A stretch of DNA of 64,000 nucleotides from Leguminivora glycinivorella. Its lineage: Eukaryota > Arthropoda > Insecta > Lepidoptera > Tortricidae. A program made the translations under genes and the position numbers. Positions within the stretch are counted from its first letter, which is position 1, and every line of letters begins with the position of its first letter. The stretch is from assembly GCF_023078275.1 (NCBI RefSeq), contig NC_062993.1:1914252-1978251 (forward strand), in the 5' to 3' direction. The notes under the pieces are model-generated. The model was not told the origin of the DNA. It did no database searches and was given only the letters and a program-made list of their open reading frames with translations. This document shows positions 9,690 through 19,929 of the stretch, piece after piece.

Positions 9690-9865
9690 GGAAGAAAACC
9701 GCCATGCTGAAGTGTATTTGTGCATGCCACGTCTGGTCTGTCGCATGCATGGTGAGACGACTTGGACGCCTTTATGAGTGACTGCATGGCCGGAAAAATA
9801 ACACCAGAGGGAGTTGAGGAAATCAAGGGGAGAGGCCTTTGCCCAGCAGTAGGGCACTATAACGG
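9690..9865 (+). mobile_element. LINE 3'-end fragment
   Basis: The GGCCTTTGCCCAGCAGTAGG block is the 3' terminus typical of lepidopteran non-LTR retrotransposons, also seen at 58.1 kb. The upstream CCACGTCTGGTCTGTCGCAT part could be the end of the coding region, but the frame is broken. Confidence 0.6.
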
Positions 9866-10365
9866 GCTAATTAAAAAAATCTGTACCAGTTTAATTTTAA
9901 TCTATTTTTAAGAAATGTTCCTACTAAAATGTAGATTCTAGCGAAAAAACGTACCTAGGTTTTTCCAGTTGAACATTATTTTTAGCTGCAAGCCACTATT
10001 TACGATTTAATCGATTTAAATAAAACTTGCCTACTAAATTAACCATTTGCATATTGATCGTAGCGAAAACACGTACGAAAACGACGTACGTTTTTTTGTT
10101 TTACTTTTTTAAAGGCACACGTCACACGTTTTTCATCAAATCTATGTCGTACCGTTTAGGTTTTTTGGCTAATTGTTACCAATCTTGAGTATCACTTTTT
10201 TTGCGCCATAGTGAAAAAGGCCGTTTTTGGAAATTTTTGATTGACTCGAGCGTCTTTAAAAATAAAAATATCAAAACGTTCCAACACAGATATTAAGATT
10301 AATAACAATCTGACTGGGAACAAATCAAATTATTTTATTGAATATTTTTTTGATTTGTTATTTAA
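9866..10365. other. AT-rich sequence with a recurring palindromic motif
   Basis: Mostly unassigned. At about 10320-10360 a GAACAAATCAAATTATTTT ... GATTTG palindrome occurs that recurs near 29.33 and 43.6 kb, suggesting a shared mobile origin. Confidence 0.45.
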
Positions 10366-10370
10366 TAACC

Positions 10371-10617
10371 TAACAACAAAATTAAAATTTTGAAAAAACT
10401 CCCGACCGCGACATAGTGGACCGATTTTCATGAAACATGGCTAAGAACACTCCCGACTAACTCAGCTTTCAGACAAAAAAACTAAATTTAAATCGGTTCA
10501 TCCGTTCGGGAACTACGATGCCACAGACACACACACACACACAGACAGACAAACAGACAAATAGACAGACAGACACGTCAAACTTATAACACCCCTTCGT
10601 TTTTGCGTCGGGGGTTA
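10371..10617 (-). mobile_element. family C element
   Basis: A near full-length minus-strand copy: ACAAAATTAAAATTTTGAAA, CATGGCTAAGAACACTCCCG, ATCGGTTCATCCGTTCGGGA, an (ACAC)/(CAGA) tract, and GTCAAACTTATAACACCCC to GGGGGTTAAAAA. Non-coding. Confidence 0.9.
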
Positions 10618-10639
10618 AAAATAGTCTTAGCGAAAGATC

Positions 10640-11790
10640 GTAATGCTGCAAAAGGATTCATATAGGAGGTGCAAGCACTAATTGTTGCCTTGGGCCTTGT
10701 CGTTTTTTCTTTCCTGTATGATGTCTATTTCAATTTATAGAATAATCAATTTATAGAATATTCAAAAACCAGGGAGGAAATAGTCGAGAGCGTTGGTATG
10801 GAAATTGAACCGTCCTGTATCGTCTAAAAAATATAATCGATTGTCGATTTAGCCCCGCTCCCCAGCTGCCAGCTTGCAGACCTGAGGTTGACTATGATAA
10901 GAGAAGCATCTTAGCAGGTTGCCTCAAGGGCCTACTCCAAAATCCTGCCAGATTTCCGTCCATAGTCCATAATAGTGCGTAATTTTATTTTCACGAATTT
11001 ATCGGATTCGGATCGGACGTAGTCCGAAAGCGCTCTATTTTTAACGTAAGTACGTACCTATCGTCATATTCAGATAGAACGAATATTTTCGTTTTAATAC
11101 AGTTGCTCAAAAAGTGCCCGTTTTTTGGCTGTTTAGCGTGCGAGAAATTGCATTTTACGAACTAGTGCGTAAAAAGTATAAGTACATTCCATTTTACGAC
11201 TACTTAACGAGCTATTTTCATATTAGTCTAGTTTACTAAGGCAGAATAAAACTATAAACATACTATTAAGTGACTAATATTTAAAACGTTAATATTTCAT
11301 ATGTAATTGTTTACTTTTAGTCATGCTAAACATAGTTTTTAAAATGGTTTATACTTTGAAAAATCGGTCATAATGAGTCGTGTAAACAGAACATGATTGG
11401 AACGAAACGCGCCTTTTACTGTCAAAGTAGAGGCGTCTACCATGTTTTAACTTAATGCACGTGCAAAAACCTCTATGTTACGAGATTTGTCATAATTATT
11501 TTACGTTAAGTATTTGCAATACGTCGGGGCATAAATGGATCGATTAAATTAAAATGTAGTTGTACATTAACGAATCGTCCCAAATTGTAAATGTTTATGT
11601 TTTTATGGCACCCAATGAAATAAATTATGTTAGATGAATAGCAAACTCGAAAATATGCACGCAAGTTTAAAAGCTTCAAAAATACGCCTTTGAGTTGTCA
11701 AATAATCCGTCAATGTCCATGGGAAAATTGATAGTTCGGATTGTTTTATTTCGTTGTAGTAGTGTTTTTTCGCAACTGTATTAAAAAACG
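10640..11790. other. mostly unassigned sequence
   Basis: A GGAGGTGCAAGCACTA block near 10664 is shared in reverse with 43.9 kb. The rest is AT-rich, with no coding signal. Confidence 0.4.
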
Positions 11791-11794
11791 TCGT

Positions 11795-11905
11795 TCGTCA
11801 CACTTGCTAGAATGTCATTCTTCACTCGTCCCGAGATTTGCCACTCGCGTGCCGCTCGTGGCAAAATATCTCGGGACTCGTGAAGTAATGACATACTTCT
11901 CGCAC
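11795..11905. mobile_element. inverted-repeat MITE-like element
   Basis: ATGTCATTCTTCACTCGTCC CGAGATTTGCCAC and its mirror (GTGGCAAAATATCTCGGGAC TCGTGAAGTAATGACAT) form an imperfect foldback around CGCGTGCCGCTC. Confidence 0.7.
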
Positions 11906-11993
11906 TTATAACGAAATGTACTATTACCTATGTATTTACAAATTGTCAAATCTTTTGGGAATTACATAAAAGTCATAAAATTATTTATTTAAT

Positions 11994-12148
11994 TAAATTT
12001 TGAAAAAAACCCCCGACCCCGACATAGTGGACCGATTTTCATGAAACATGGCTAAGAACACTCCCGACTAACTCAGCTTTCAGACAAAAAAATCAATCTA
12101 AATCGGTTCATCCGTTTGGGAGCTACGATGCCACAGACAGACACACAC

Positions 12149-12223
<75 letters not shown>

Positions 12224-12272
12224 CGTCAAACTTATAACACCCCTTCGTTTTTGCGTCGGGGGTTAAAAATGT
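11994..12272 (-). mobile_element. family C element with long (CAGA)n
   Basis: A full minus-strand copy with an expanded CAGA/CAAA tract of about 85 bp (12137-12222). The short plus-strand frame through it (TDRQTDRQ...) is a microsatellite artefact. Confidence 0.92.
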
Positions 12273-12436
12273 TATTATTTCAATCTACACATCGATGTAC
12301 CCATTGCGGAAATATAAATTAGAGAGGCACTCCATAAATGTCAATAAACCCTTAATTGCACGATTTTACTTTTTTTAACAATTTACAGATATATGACACC
12401 ATGGTGGAATATATGCTGAGCACTGGAAAAATAATG

Positions 12437-12958
12437 AAAAAAACCGGCCAAGAGCGTGTCGGGCCACGCTCAGTGTAGGGTTCCGTAGTTTTCCGTATTT
12501 TTCTCAAAAACTACTGAACCTATCAAGTTCAAAACAATTTTCCTAGAAAGTCTTTATAAAGTTCTACTTTTGTGATTTTTTTCATATTTTTTAAACATAT
12601 GGTTCAAAAGTTAGAGGGGGGACGCACTTTTTTTCCTTTAGGAGCGATTATTTCTGAAAATATGAATATTATCAAAAAACGATCTTAGTAAACCCTTATT
12701 CATTTTTAAATACCTATCCAACAATATATCAAACGTTGAGGTTGGAATGAAAAAAATATCAGTCCCCACTTTACCCTAATAAAACATTTTTTTCCATTTT
12801 TTATTTTTGCACTTTGTTGGCGTGATTGATATACATCTTGGTGCCAAATTTCAGCTTTCTAGTGCTAACGGTTACTGAGATTATCCGCGGACGGACGGAC
12901 GGACAGACAGACATGGCGAAACTATAAGGGTTCCTAGTTGACTACGGAACCCTAAAAA
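12437..12958 (-). mobile_element. family A element
   Basis: A near-complete minus-strand copy from AAAAAACCGGCCAAGAGCGT to CTACGGAACCCTAAAAA. The C-rich TACATGTAAAGTGGGGG part is partly deleted. Flanked by A/T runs. Confidence 0.9.
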
Positions 12959-13187
12959 TCTATCACCATTTTTTTAATATGAAACAACGTAACTAAAAAA
13001 AGATGATTTTTAATAGCATATTGAAAAATTCGAATATTGCTTAGTATTTTATCGTGAAAAACTGTACTAATTCTACTATTGATTCAATGTTTGTGATGCT
13101 TGGAAAAAAATCCATCACCAAGTAAAGAAGGGTTAAATATAAACGACACGAAGTTTAATTCGAACACAACAGTTCACAATTGCGAGC

Positions 13188-13395
13188 AGCGGTGACGCAC
13201 CGCCAGTTTTGGCGGCGCGGCGACGCGCCGCAAAAATTCTGCGTTGCGGTGCCGCGCCGCGAGTTTTTGCGGTGCGTCGACGCACCGCGAGTTCTTGCGT
13301 CGCGGTGCCGCGCCGCAGATTTCCTGCCGCAAAAACTGGCGGCGCGGCAACGCAACGCAGAATTTTTGCGGTGCGTCGCCGCAACGCGCCCATGT
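13188..13395. repeat. GC-rich repeat palindrome
   Basis: About 200 bp of GCGGCGCGGCGACGCGCCGC-type units spaced by AAAAATTCT or GAGTTTTT linkers every 28 to 30 bp. The left half is an imperfect mirror of the right half, and 13269-13288 (GCGGTGCGTCGACGCACCGC) is a perfect 20-bp palindrome. Five overlapping frames are open on both strands, which shows they are compositional. AT-rich DNA flanks it sharply. Confidence 0.85.
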
Positions 13396-13679
13396 GGCCA
13401 GGCCCTTAAACTTGACGGCACGCTCGAGGTTAGTCTTGGTTGATTGGAAAGTGTGGGATAGCTTTCCAGTGTGCGAGGTCTATAAAGGATTCGAGCTGAG
13501 CTAAACTAAACCACGTATGTAGTATTTTTAATACGACCGCAAAATAAAGTAGACGTTGGTTTTAGTATTATCAAAGACTACGTAAAATTAAAGACAAGCT
13601 GAGTTCATCTAAGCTACATATACATGCAGTTTTAATACAACCGCAAAATAAACCACAAGTTGGTTTTATTCAATTAGTA

Positions 13680-13722
13680 AAATACAATACAATACAATAC
13701 AATACAAATACTTTATATTGCA
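13680..13722 (-). mobile_element. LINE tail with (ATACA)n
   Basis: AAATACTTTATATTGCACAT preceded by (ATACA)n reads on the minus strand as a TGTGCAATATAAAGTATTT 3' end with a pentamer tail. It is a very short 3' relic abutting the LINE piece on the other strand. Confidence 0.5.
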
Positions 13723-13734
13723 CATATATCGACG

Positions 13735-13935
13735 GGAAGACTGCGAACAGTGCCGCGTCGCATGGCACTTTCATGCAAGAATCCACGAGTGATAGGCCCT
13801 ACCTATTACGAACGCCTACCCGCCGAATTAAGAACTGAAATCTCTGACGAAGCATTTGAACTTCAACTGAGGAACTTTTTTTTGAAAAATCCATTATATT
13901 CGGTAGATGAATATAATATGGAATTAAAATTGTAA
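13735..13935 (+). pseudogene. C-terminal end of a LINE reverse-transcriptase ORF
   Basis: The frame reads PRRMALSCKNPRVIGPTYYE, then RLPAELRTEISDEAFELQLR, then NFFLKNPLYSVDEY, and stops at TAA 13933-13935. The pattern G-P-x-x-Y-x-x-L-P, a lone amphipathic helix, then L-x-x-x-x-Y-S-V-x-E-Y is the usual end of Jockey/CR1-like ORF2 proteins. All catalytic parts (endonuclease, FADD box) are missing, so it is a 5'-truncated dead copy of some 67 codons against a usual length near 900. It is uninterrupted over what remains. Confidence 0.7.
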
Positions 13936-14250
13936 TAATTTACTTGACATTTTGAACTATTATTATTACCAATTGCTCATAATTTCATTTTAATATGACG
14001 ATCATTATGAGATACCTAACTATTAGACTTTTAATTTGACTTGTGCTTTATTATTTATTTAGTTTTTAATGACGGTGGTTTTGAAAACCACATTTACAAA
14101 TTGTTAATTTAATAATTTCTATTGTTTTTGAGTATTATTGACGTTATATTATTGTATCTTTGCATGCCAAATTATCATAATGTAAATTCATATACGTACA
14201 ATAATTTATACTGTAATTTACCATTATGAAATAAATAAACTAAACTAAAC
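13735..14250 (+). mobile_element. 5'-truncated non-LTR retrotransposon
   Basis: ORF2 end (13735-13935) plus about 310 bp of AT-rich 3' UTR containing TTTGCATGCCAAATTATCAT, ending in an AAATAAATAAACTAAACTAA tail. The tail marks the 3' end. No target duplication was identified. Confidence 0.7.
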
Positions 14251-14905
14251 TACATACAGGAAACAAGTATACATAGTAAGTAAACACAGCAACTTGGAAG
14301 AGGTGAAACAATATATTTTTGATTTTTATTAAATGAATAAGTAACATCTATTCTGTGATTTACTCACCGTTGATCTAGTTTTTTCAGGCAATAACTTAAC
14401 TCCATTTTCTCTATACAAAAACTATCCTGTACTTACTGGTACTAGCACTTTTTTCAAAAAAAAACTTTTGGCCTAAGGCAAAGAACATGCCTACTACAGA
14501 TGGTCGTACCTATCAAAGCTAGATTTTGTCAAAGCTGTAGAAAAAATCCCCATAAGCTGTCAAAGCAAGTTCGTCACAAGGAATGTGTGTTTTTGAACGT
14601 TTGTGAAAACAAATAACAGACGAGAAAAATATTGGTAAAACAAAACGTTTAGACACGTGTCATTCGAGCGTGGAACTGAATTTTTGGCGTGATTTTGAAG
14701 TTACACGGTAAACGAAAAAATATATGTCAAATACAAAAGGAAAATGATGAAGGCCTTCCACATATTGGCTGGAATCAACTTCTTAAAATGGTTTGTTGTT
14801 TTCATTTAAATATGAGTAGGTACAGTCATTGCTAAGTACTGCAATCGGAAGGGTAGCAGCTCATACTTACAAGGTTACCCTTGACTGCTACAGTATATAT
14901 TACTG
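14251..14905. other. AT-rich sequence without recognised features
   Basis: Unassigned. No coding frame and no repeat shared with the window. Confidence 0.45.
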
Positions 14906-14909
14906 TAAG

Positions 14910-14993
14910 TACACTCAGCTGCACAGAAAAGTATACCCCCCTTAATAGAAGTTTTTGTGCAAGGAGGTATCCTTTTCTCTGCAGCTGACTGTA
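14910..14993. mobile_element. TACAGTCA-like short MITE
   Basis: The ends TACACTCAGCTGCACAGAAA and (inverted) TACAGTCAGCTGCAGAGAAA form about 28-bp arms around TTAATAGAAGTTTTTGTGC. The right end has the exact TACAGTCA terminus. The left carries one change. Confidence 0.75.
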
Positions 14994-15109
14994 CCATACC
15001 GAAAAAAGATAATATTTTTGTAAAAAATATGATGTCCATTCTAATTAACACAGGTCAAATTATACTCTATTGAAAATATTTCAACTTGTGCTATTTCAAG
15101 TATTCACAC

Positions 15110-15340
15110 GACTATAAATATATAAATCAAAACCGAAATAACAAATAGAAATAGAGGGCGCTACGAACACTTGTATATGTAGATTACTCATACGAGACCT
15201 GCAACTGTATCCTGGGTGGCCGAGCGGAAACAGGCATTTGCCGCGATTGCGGAGTACGCTGGTTCGATTCCAGCCTCAGGCACCGGAAGCCTTGGTCATT
15301 TTTTCTTTCATAGTTATATGTAATTTATTTCGGTTTTCTG
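15110..15340 (+). mobile_element. SINE-like repeat with tRNA-like body
   Basis: A tRNA-like core at about 15211-15283 has an A-box (TGGCCGAGCGG) and a B-box (GGTTCGATTCC). CCTGGGT pairs mostly with CCTCAGG as an acceptor stem. The anticodon arm does not fold canonically (CCGC-GATT-GCGG with a four-base loop), so a working tRNA is unlikely. The upstream TATAAATCAAAACCGAAATA resembles the insertion at 43.6-44.0 kb. The core is followed by T runs. Confidence 0.6.
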
Positions 15341-15481
15341 AAAAACAGCTTGAGTGTCAAAAACATTCTTAATTTTGACAATCAGTTTCGACAGTTATGA
15401 GGCTGAACCGAATCGAATCTTATAAATCAGGTGACTCAAAATACTCACAGACAAATCTTAACCAATACCATAGATTAAATT

Positions 15482-16200
15482 GAAGAAGATCATACCATCC
15501 CATACAAAAAAAACCGGCCAAGAGCGTGCGGGCCACGCTCAGTGTAGGGTTCCGTAGTTTTCCGTATTTTTCTCAAAAACTGCTGAACCTATTAAGCTCA
15601 AAACAATTTTCCTAGAAATTATTTATAAAGTTCTACTTTTGTGATTTTTTTCATATTTTTTAAACATATGGTTCAAAAGTTAGAGGGGGGGGGACGCACT
15701 TTTTTTTCTTTTAGGAGCGATTATTTCCGAAAGTAATAATATTATCGAAAAACGATCTTAGTAAACCCTTATTCATTTTTTAATACCTATCCAACAATAT
15801 ATCACACGTTGGGGTTGGAATGAAAAAAAATATCAGCCCCCACTTTACATGTAGGGGGGGTACCCTAATAAAACATTTTTTTCCATTTTTTATTTTTGCA
15901 CTTTGTTAGCGTGACTGATATACATATTGGTACCAAATTTCAGCTTTCTAGTGCTAACGGTTACTGAGATTATCCACGGACGGACGGACGGACGGACGGA
16001 CAGACAGACATGGCGAAACTATAAGGGTTCCTAGTTGACTACGGAACCCTAAAAATGCGACCGCCTAAGAACGCGCATACACTACACCACACATAGTCAC
16101 TTTTGACAATAATCGATGGCAACAAGGCATTTTTCACGCACGGTAAGGCACGCGTTCTTAGGCGGTCGCATTTTACTTAATGGGATGGTATGATCTTCTT
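15482..16200. mobile_element. MITE with 50-bp ends, left end split by an A element
   Basis: The right arm, inverted, reads AAGAAGATCATACCATCCCA TTAAGTAAAA TGCGACCGCCTAAGAACGCG. The left arm has the first block at 15483-15503 and the last block at 16056-16075, with a family A copy between them in place of the A-rich middle. Without the insert the MITE is about 165 bp. Confidence 0.88.
15505..16055 (-). mobile_element. family A element nested in MITE end
   Basis: A full minus-strand copy from AAAACCGGCCAAGAGCGTGC to GGAACCCTAAAAA, including a GGGGGGG/CCCC pair and a (GGAC)n(AGAC)n tract. It sits exactly in the A-rich segment of the MITE's left arm. Confidence 0.92.
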
Positions 16201-16201
16201 A

Positions 16202-16769
16202 TTAGGGTTCCGTAGTCAACTAGGAACCCTTATAGTTTCGCCATGTCTGTCTGTCCGTCCGTCCGTCCGTCCGTCCGTCCGTCCGTCCGTCCGTCCGTCC
16301 GCGGATAATCTCAGTAACCGTAAGCACTAGAAAGCTGAAATTTGGTACCAATATGTATATCAATCACGCCAACAAAGTGCAAAAATAAAAAATGGAAAAA
16401 AATGTTTTATTAGGGTACCCCCCCCTACATGTAAAGTGGGGGCGGATATTTTTTTTCATTCCAACCCCAACGTGTGATATATTGTTGGATAGGTATTTAA
16501 AAATGAAGAAGGGTTTACTAAGACCGTTTTTTGATAATATTAATATTTTCGGAAATAATCGATTCTAAAGGAAAAAAAAGTGCGTCCCCCCCCTCTAACT
16601 TTTGAACCCTATGTTCAAAAAATATGAAAAAAATCACAATAGTAGATCTTTATAAAAACTTTCTAGGAAAATTGTTTTGAACTTGATAGATTCAGTAGTT
16701 TTTGAGAAAAATACGGAAAACTACGGAACCCTACACTGAGCGTGGCCCGACACGCTCTTGGCCGGTTTT
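16202..16769 (+). mobile_element. family A element
   Basis: A full plus-strand copy with a long (GTCC)n tract (about 16254-16300), immediately to the right of the MITE. With the minus-strand copy at 15505 it makes a 0.55-kb inverted pair about 150 bp apart. Confidence 0.93.
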
Positions 16770-16857
16770 ATTTAATCAGGTTAGCTGTGTGCACATTTCC
16801 TAGGAAGGCCATAAAAAGCGCATATAAAGACTTTTCCGGCACTATCTTATCTCAAAG

Positions 16858-16886
16858 CCAATTGCACTACACGTTAGTGCAATTGG
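16858..16886. repeat. perfect 12-bp hairpin
   Basis: CCAATTGCACTA and TAGTGCAATTGG flank a 5-base loop. It may be the core of a small foldback element. The flanks show no longer arms. Confidence 0.6.
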
Positions 16887-17044
16887 GTGTTAAATCGAAA
16901 GACATAAGTCTGCAGACACAGTGACAGTATCAGAGACGTATATCTGCCTAGAAAAAGGCGTTTTTCGTTTATCGTGATAAATTGTTTGCTAGTTCGTCTA
17001 ATAGGGGCTATACTATTGTATCTTTTTTTTAAATTATAAATGGA

Positions 17045-17290
17045 CTTACTCTTGGCCACAGATTGACGGTGGAGTGAGTGATCTACTTGTAACATTAATT
17101 TTGAGTAGGATTAAACTGAGGCACTTTGTTTGGTCCTTGTTTGTTTATTTTCTTTTTGACTGGTGGAGACCATATCGCAATGCTTATCCGTGTAGAGAGA
17201 AAGCTTTTTTTGGCCACAGACTAGCCAAAGGCAAAGGCGCGGCCTACGATGGAGTGAGCTCGCCCAGAAGATGCCTGTTTAAGCTGCCAG
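17045..17290 (+). repeat. retroelement-like repeat shared with 22.2 kb
   Basis: CTCTTGGCCACAGACTAGCC, GGCCTACGATGGAGT and GCTCGCCCAGAAGATGCCTG recur at 22195-22290. A partial first unit (ACTCTTGGCCACAGATTG) lies at 17048. I recognise it as a common lepidopteran repeat, possibly LINE-derived. No frame is intact. Confidence 0.6.
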
Positions 17291-17379
17291 ATTGACTAAA
17301 TCCATGGGGCACCTGAGTCCCACAGACCACGAGTTTCGACACCAAAAGCAACAGAGTTATCTGCTTTGTTTATGGAGTG

Positions 17380-17617
17380 ACACAACGTTTAAAGCCCCCC
17401 TTTCATTTTGGCCATTTTCTACAATTAAATTTGATAAATTAAAAAAAATATACTTTCTACTTGTAGAGGTTTACAATGTTCACAACTATTCCAAATTTCA
17501 AGTTGATAGCATTAGTAGTTCTCGAGATTTTTAGTAATGTGACAAACGGACAGACGGACGGACAGAGTCGCACCATAAGGGTTCCTGTTGTACCTGTTTG
17601 GTACGGAACCCTAAAAA
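17380..17617 (-). mobile_element. family A-related element
   Basis: It ends with GACGGACGGACAGAGTCGCA CCATAAGGGTTCCTGTTGTA and GGTACGGAACCCTAAAAA. It shares the GGGTTCCGTA end and (GTCY) tract with A, but the body (AACAACTATTCCAAATTTCA AGTTGATAGCATTAGTAGTT) is different. A plus-strand relative starts at 53859. Confidence 0.75.
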
Positions 17618-18424
17618 GATGTAGCAATAAAACAAATTCAGTTTTCAACAATGAAATATTGGCATATAACTGTCACCATTCGTTTAAACCGTTGTTCTGC
17701 GAACCGCATTGAAATATGTATGTATGTCTGTTGCCAACTCCTAAAGTTTCTACTTTACTGTATGGCTTGAGTATTTCATTTGAATTACAAATATTGTGTC
17801 CGGCTTTTGTTATTCTTTATTTGTTAAATTACTTGTTTTAGTTGAGTGATTTGCTGTGTTAAATACACAGCAAAAAGGAGTGTACAAGTTCTAAGGAGGG
17901 TTCGAGAAATTGTGTCACTTAACTTCAAACTTGGGTAAATCCATTCTGCTTTAAGGTTGAATACTTATATAAAAAATATAATATGATCTGAAAGATAATC
18001 AGCCGTAAAAGATAATCAATTTACCCAATATTGAAGTATTTTACTTATAGAAACTGCGCAAAGGAATAAAGGCCCATTTTACACGTGTGGAACTTGAACC
18101 AAATAAGATGGCGTCCGTCTAAACACAAACTAAAACACACACCAATGGAAATTTGCATACAGAGGGAGTGCCGATGTGCCAATATGATACTTCGGGCTTT
18201 TTATTAGAAATGCTCCAAATGTTAGGCAACTATTCGGTATTCGGCCTACTCAGCCGAATATTGCCTACAATGCGGTCGACAGCACAGTTGTTTATTGACA
18301 AAACTTTATAATTGATTAGTTTCCGACTGTCCCGACAAACATTGACAGGGGACAAATGACAAAACGTTTTAAGCTGATTTGAAACACATTGAATTTGTTG
18401 GTTCTTAATGGTTTCAACCATTTA
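17618..18424. other. mostly unassigned; short S3 hairpin piece
   Basis: TTGCTGTGTTAAATACACAG and CAAAAAGGAGTGTACAAGTT at 17850-17900 belong to family S3. A small ATTCGGC...GCCGAAT hairpin lies at about 18235-18262. Otherwise nothing recognised. Confidence 0.45.
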
Positions 18425-18429
18425 CGTGA

Positions 18430-18690
18430 TGGACAATATTGACAAATATTGACCGGGATATAAACAGTGATTACCTTTTTTATTTTTATTGAGTTCCCGA
18501 TATTTCGAAGCAGTTGCAAGCATCATGATCACGGGAAACTGAAGTCGGTGGATGGATGTCAAAGTTGCGTAGACAGCGCGCGATCTACCCTCATTCGCGT
18601 GTAAATGTCGTGACCTCAATAAAAATCAAAAAGGTAATCACGGTTTATATCCCGGTCAATATAAGTCTTATGAAACTAACCGTGAATCAT
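18430..18690. mobile_element. family H element
   Basis: Long imperfect inverted ends (ATATTGACCGGGATATAAAC AGTGATTACC and its mirror) surround CGATATTTCGAAGCAGTTGC AAGCATCATGATCACGGG. Related to 52752 and 63205. Confidence 0.8.
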
Positions 18691-18694
18691 TTAA

Positions 18695-18956
18695 CATACA
18701 TACATACATACATACATACATACATACAATCACGCCTGTATCCCATAAAGGGGTAGGCAGAGCACATGAACTACTCAAGTTTCAGTGCCACTCTTGGCAA
18801 AAAGAGGTTGAAAGAAAACTAAAATTGTGACATTGCAGTGACAGGTTGCCAGCCTCTCGCCTACGCCACAATTTTAACCCATATCCCACAGTCGGCTTCT
18901 ACGACACCCACGGGAAGAAAGGGGGTGGTGAAATTCTAAACCCGGCACCACACGGG
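18695..18956 (-). mobile_element. SINE S2, near full length
   Basis: A (CATA)n run at the left is the (TATG)n tail on the minus strand. The body follows: ATCACGCCTGTATCCCATAA, GGGGTAGGCAGAGCACATGA, GACAGGTTGCCAGCCTCTCG and ACGACACCCACGGGAAGAAA. No clear target duplication. Confidence 0.9.
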
Positions 18957-19075
18957 CAAAACATCAAAAACCATTTAAAACTCTTAATATTGACAAAATT
19001 TTCAATTACTCATAAAATGTGTCTATTACAGAAAAGTCCTAATGTTTCCCTTATAGTTAACGGAATTCACTAATA

Positions 19076-19311
19076 ACCTAACCTAACCACAAAATTTAAA
19101 TTTTGAAAAAATCCCCTACACAGTGGACCGATTTTCATGACACATGGCTAAGAATACTCTCAACTAAGTCAACTTTCAAACAAAAAAACTAATTCTATAT
19201 CGGTTCAGTCGTCCGGGAGCAAAGATGCCACAGACAGACAGACAGACAAACAAACAGACAGACACGTCAAACTTATAACACCCCGTCGTTTTTGCGTCGG
19301 GGGTTAAAAAC
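19076..19311 (-). mobile_element. family C element
   Basis: A minus-strand copy from CCTAACCACAAAATTTAAAT to GCGTCGGGGGTTAAAAA, with a short CAGA tract and several substitutions. Confidence 0.9.
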
Positions 19312-19349
19312 ACGTTGTAAGAATCTTCCATTTTGGGCAAACAAACATT

Positions 19350-19470
19350 TTTTTACTGCCTGTCTGTCTGTCTGTTTGTGTTTGTGTCTGTCTGTCTGCC
19401 GCATCGTAGCTCCCGAACGGATGAACCGATTTAGATTTAGTTTGTTTTTGTTTGAGTTCTTAGCCATGTT
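19350..19470 (+). mobile_element. family C fragment
   Basis: (GTCT)n(GTTT)n followed by GCATCGTAGCTCCCGAACGG and TTCTTAGCCATGTTTAATG. Both ends are lost. It is on the opposite strand to the copy 40 bp to its left. Confidence 0.8.
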
Positions 19471-19929
19471 TAATGAAAAATTTCATTTTGTGTTTAGGTT
19501 AAGTATTATAAAGAACAAACTACAATTGTAATTACGTTGCCACACAAAAACTGTATTATTAAGACATTCTGAAATGCATTCTGTCTTGATTGTTTTTAAT
19601 AAAACGAGTGCTTATTAAATTCCCCGAATTTAAATATGGCCGGCAAAAATGTTGATTAAAACGTAAAAAAGTTTCATGTTGAATTAGCATTAACACAAAA
19701 AGCATTTATTAATATATTCTGGGTTTCACTCGGTTGACCCTGGTTTTAATTTTTATTTTATGACGGTAGAAAGTAAACGTTTTGACAGCCTGAAAGTATT
19801 TGACCGGTTCGATTGCGTTTTTGACGAAGAATAAAACGTAATTTTATACAACACTTGACATTGACAGATAGTCTCCACAAAAATGAACTGTCATACCATC
19901 AACATCATTCACCTCTTTAACTTAAACAT
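19471..19929. other. AT-rich sequence without recognised features
   Basis: Nothing supported by inverted ends, repeats or coding frames. Confidence 0.45.

Noticed and set aside
12116..12322. TDRQTDRQ-type and SFIHSFIH-type frames (also 46.7-47.0 and 53.4-53.6 kb) as proteins
   Set aside because: They are translations of CAGA and ATTC microsatellites.
13133..13504. Several overlapping open frames on both strands
   Set aside because: All lie in the GC-rich palindromic array. Simultaneous openness in five frames reflects lack of A/T stop codons, not coding.
15211..15283. Functional tRNA with GGCCGAGCGG D-arm
   Set aside because: Anticodon stem-loop has a four-base loop and the acceptor has a mismatch. 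Better read as SINE head or pseudogene.
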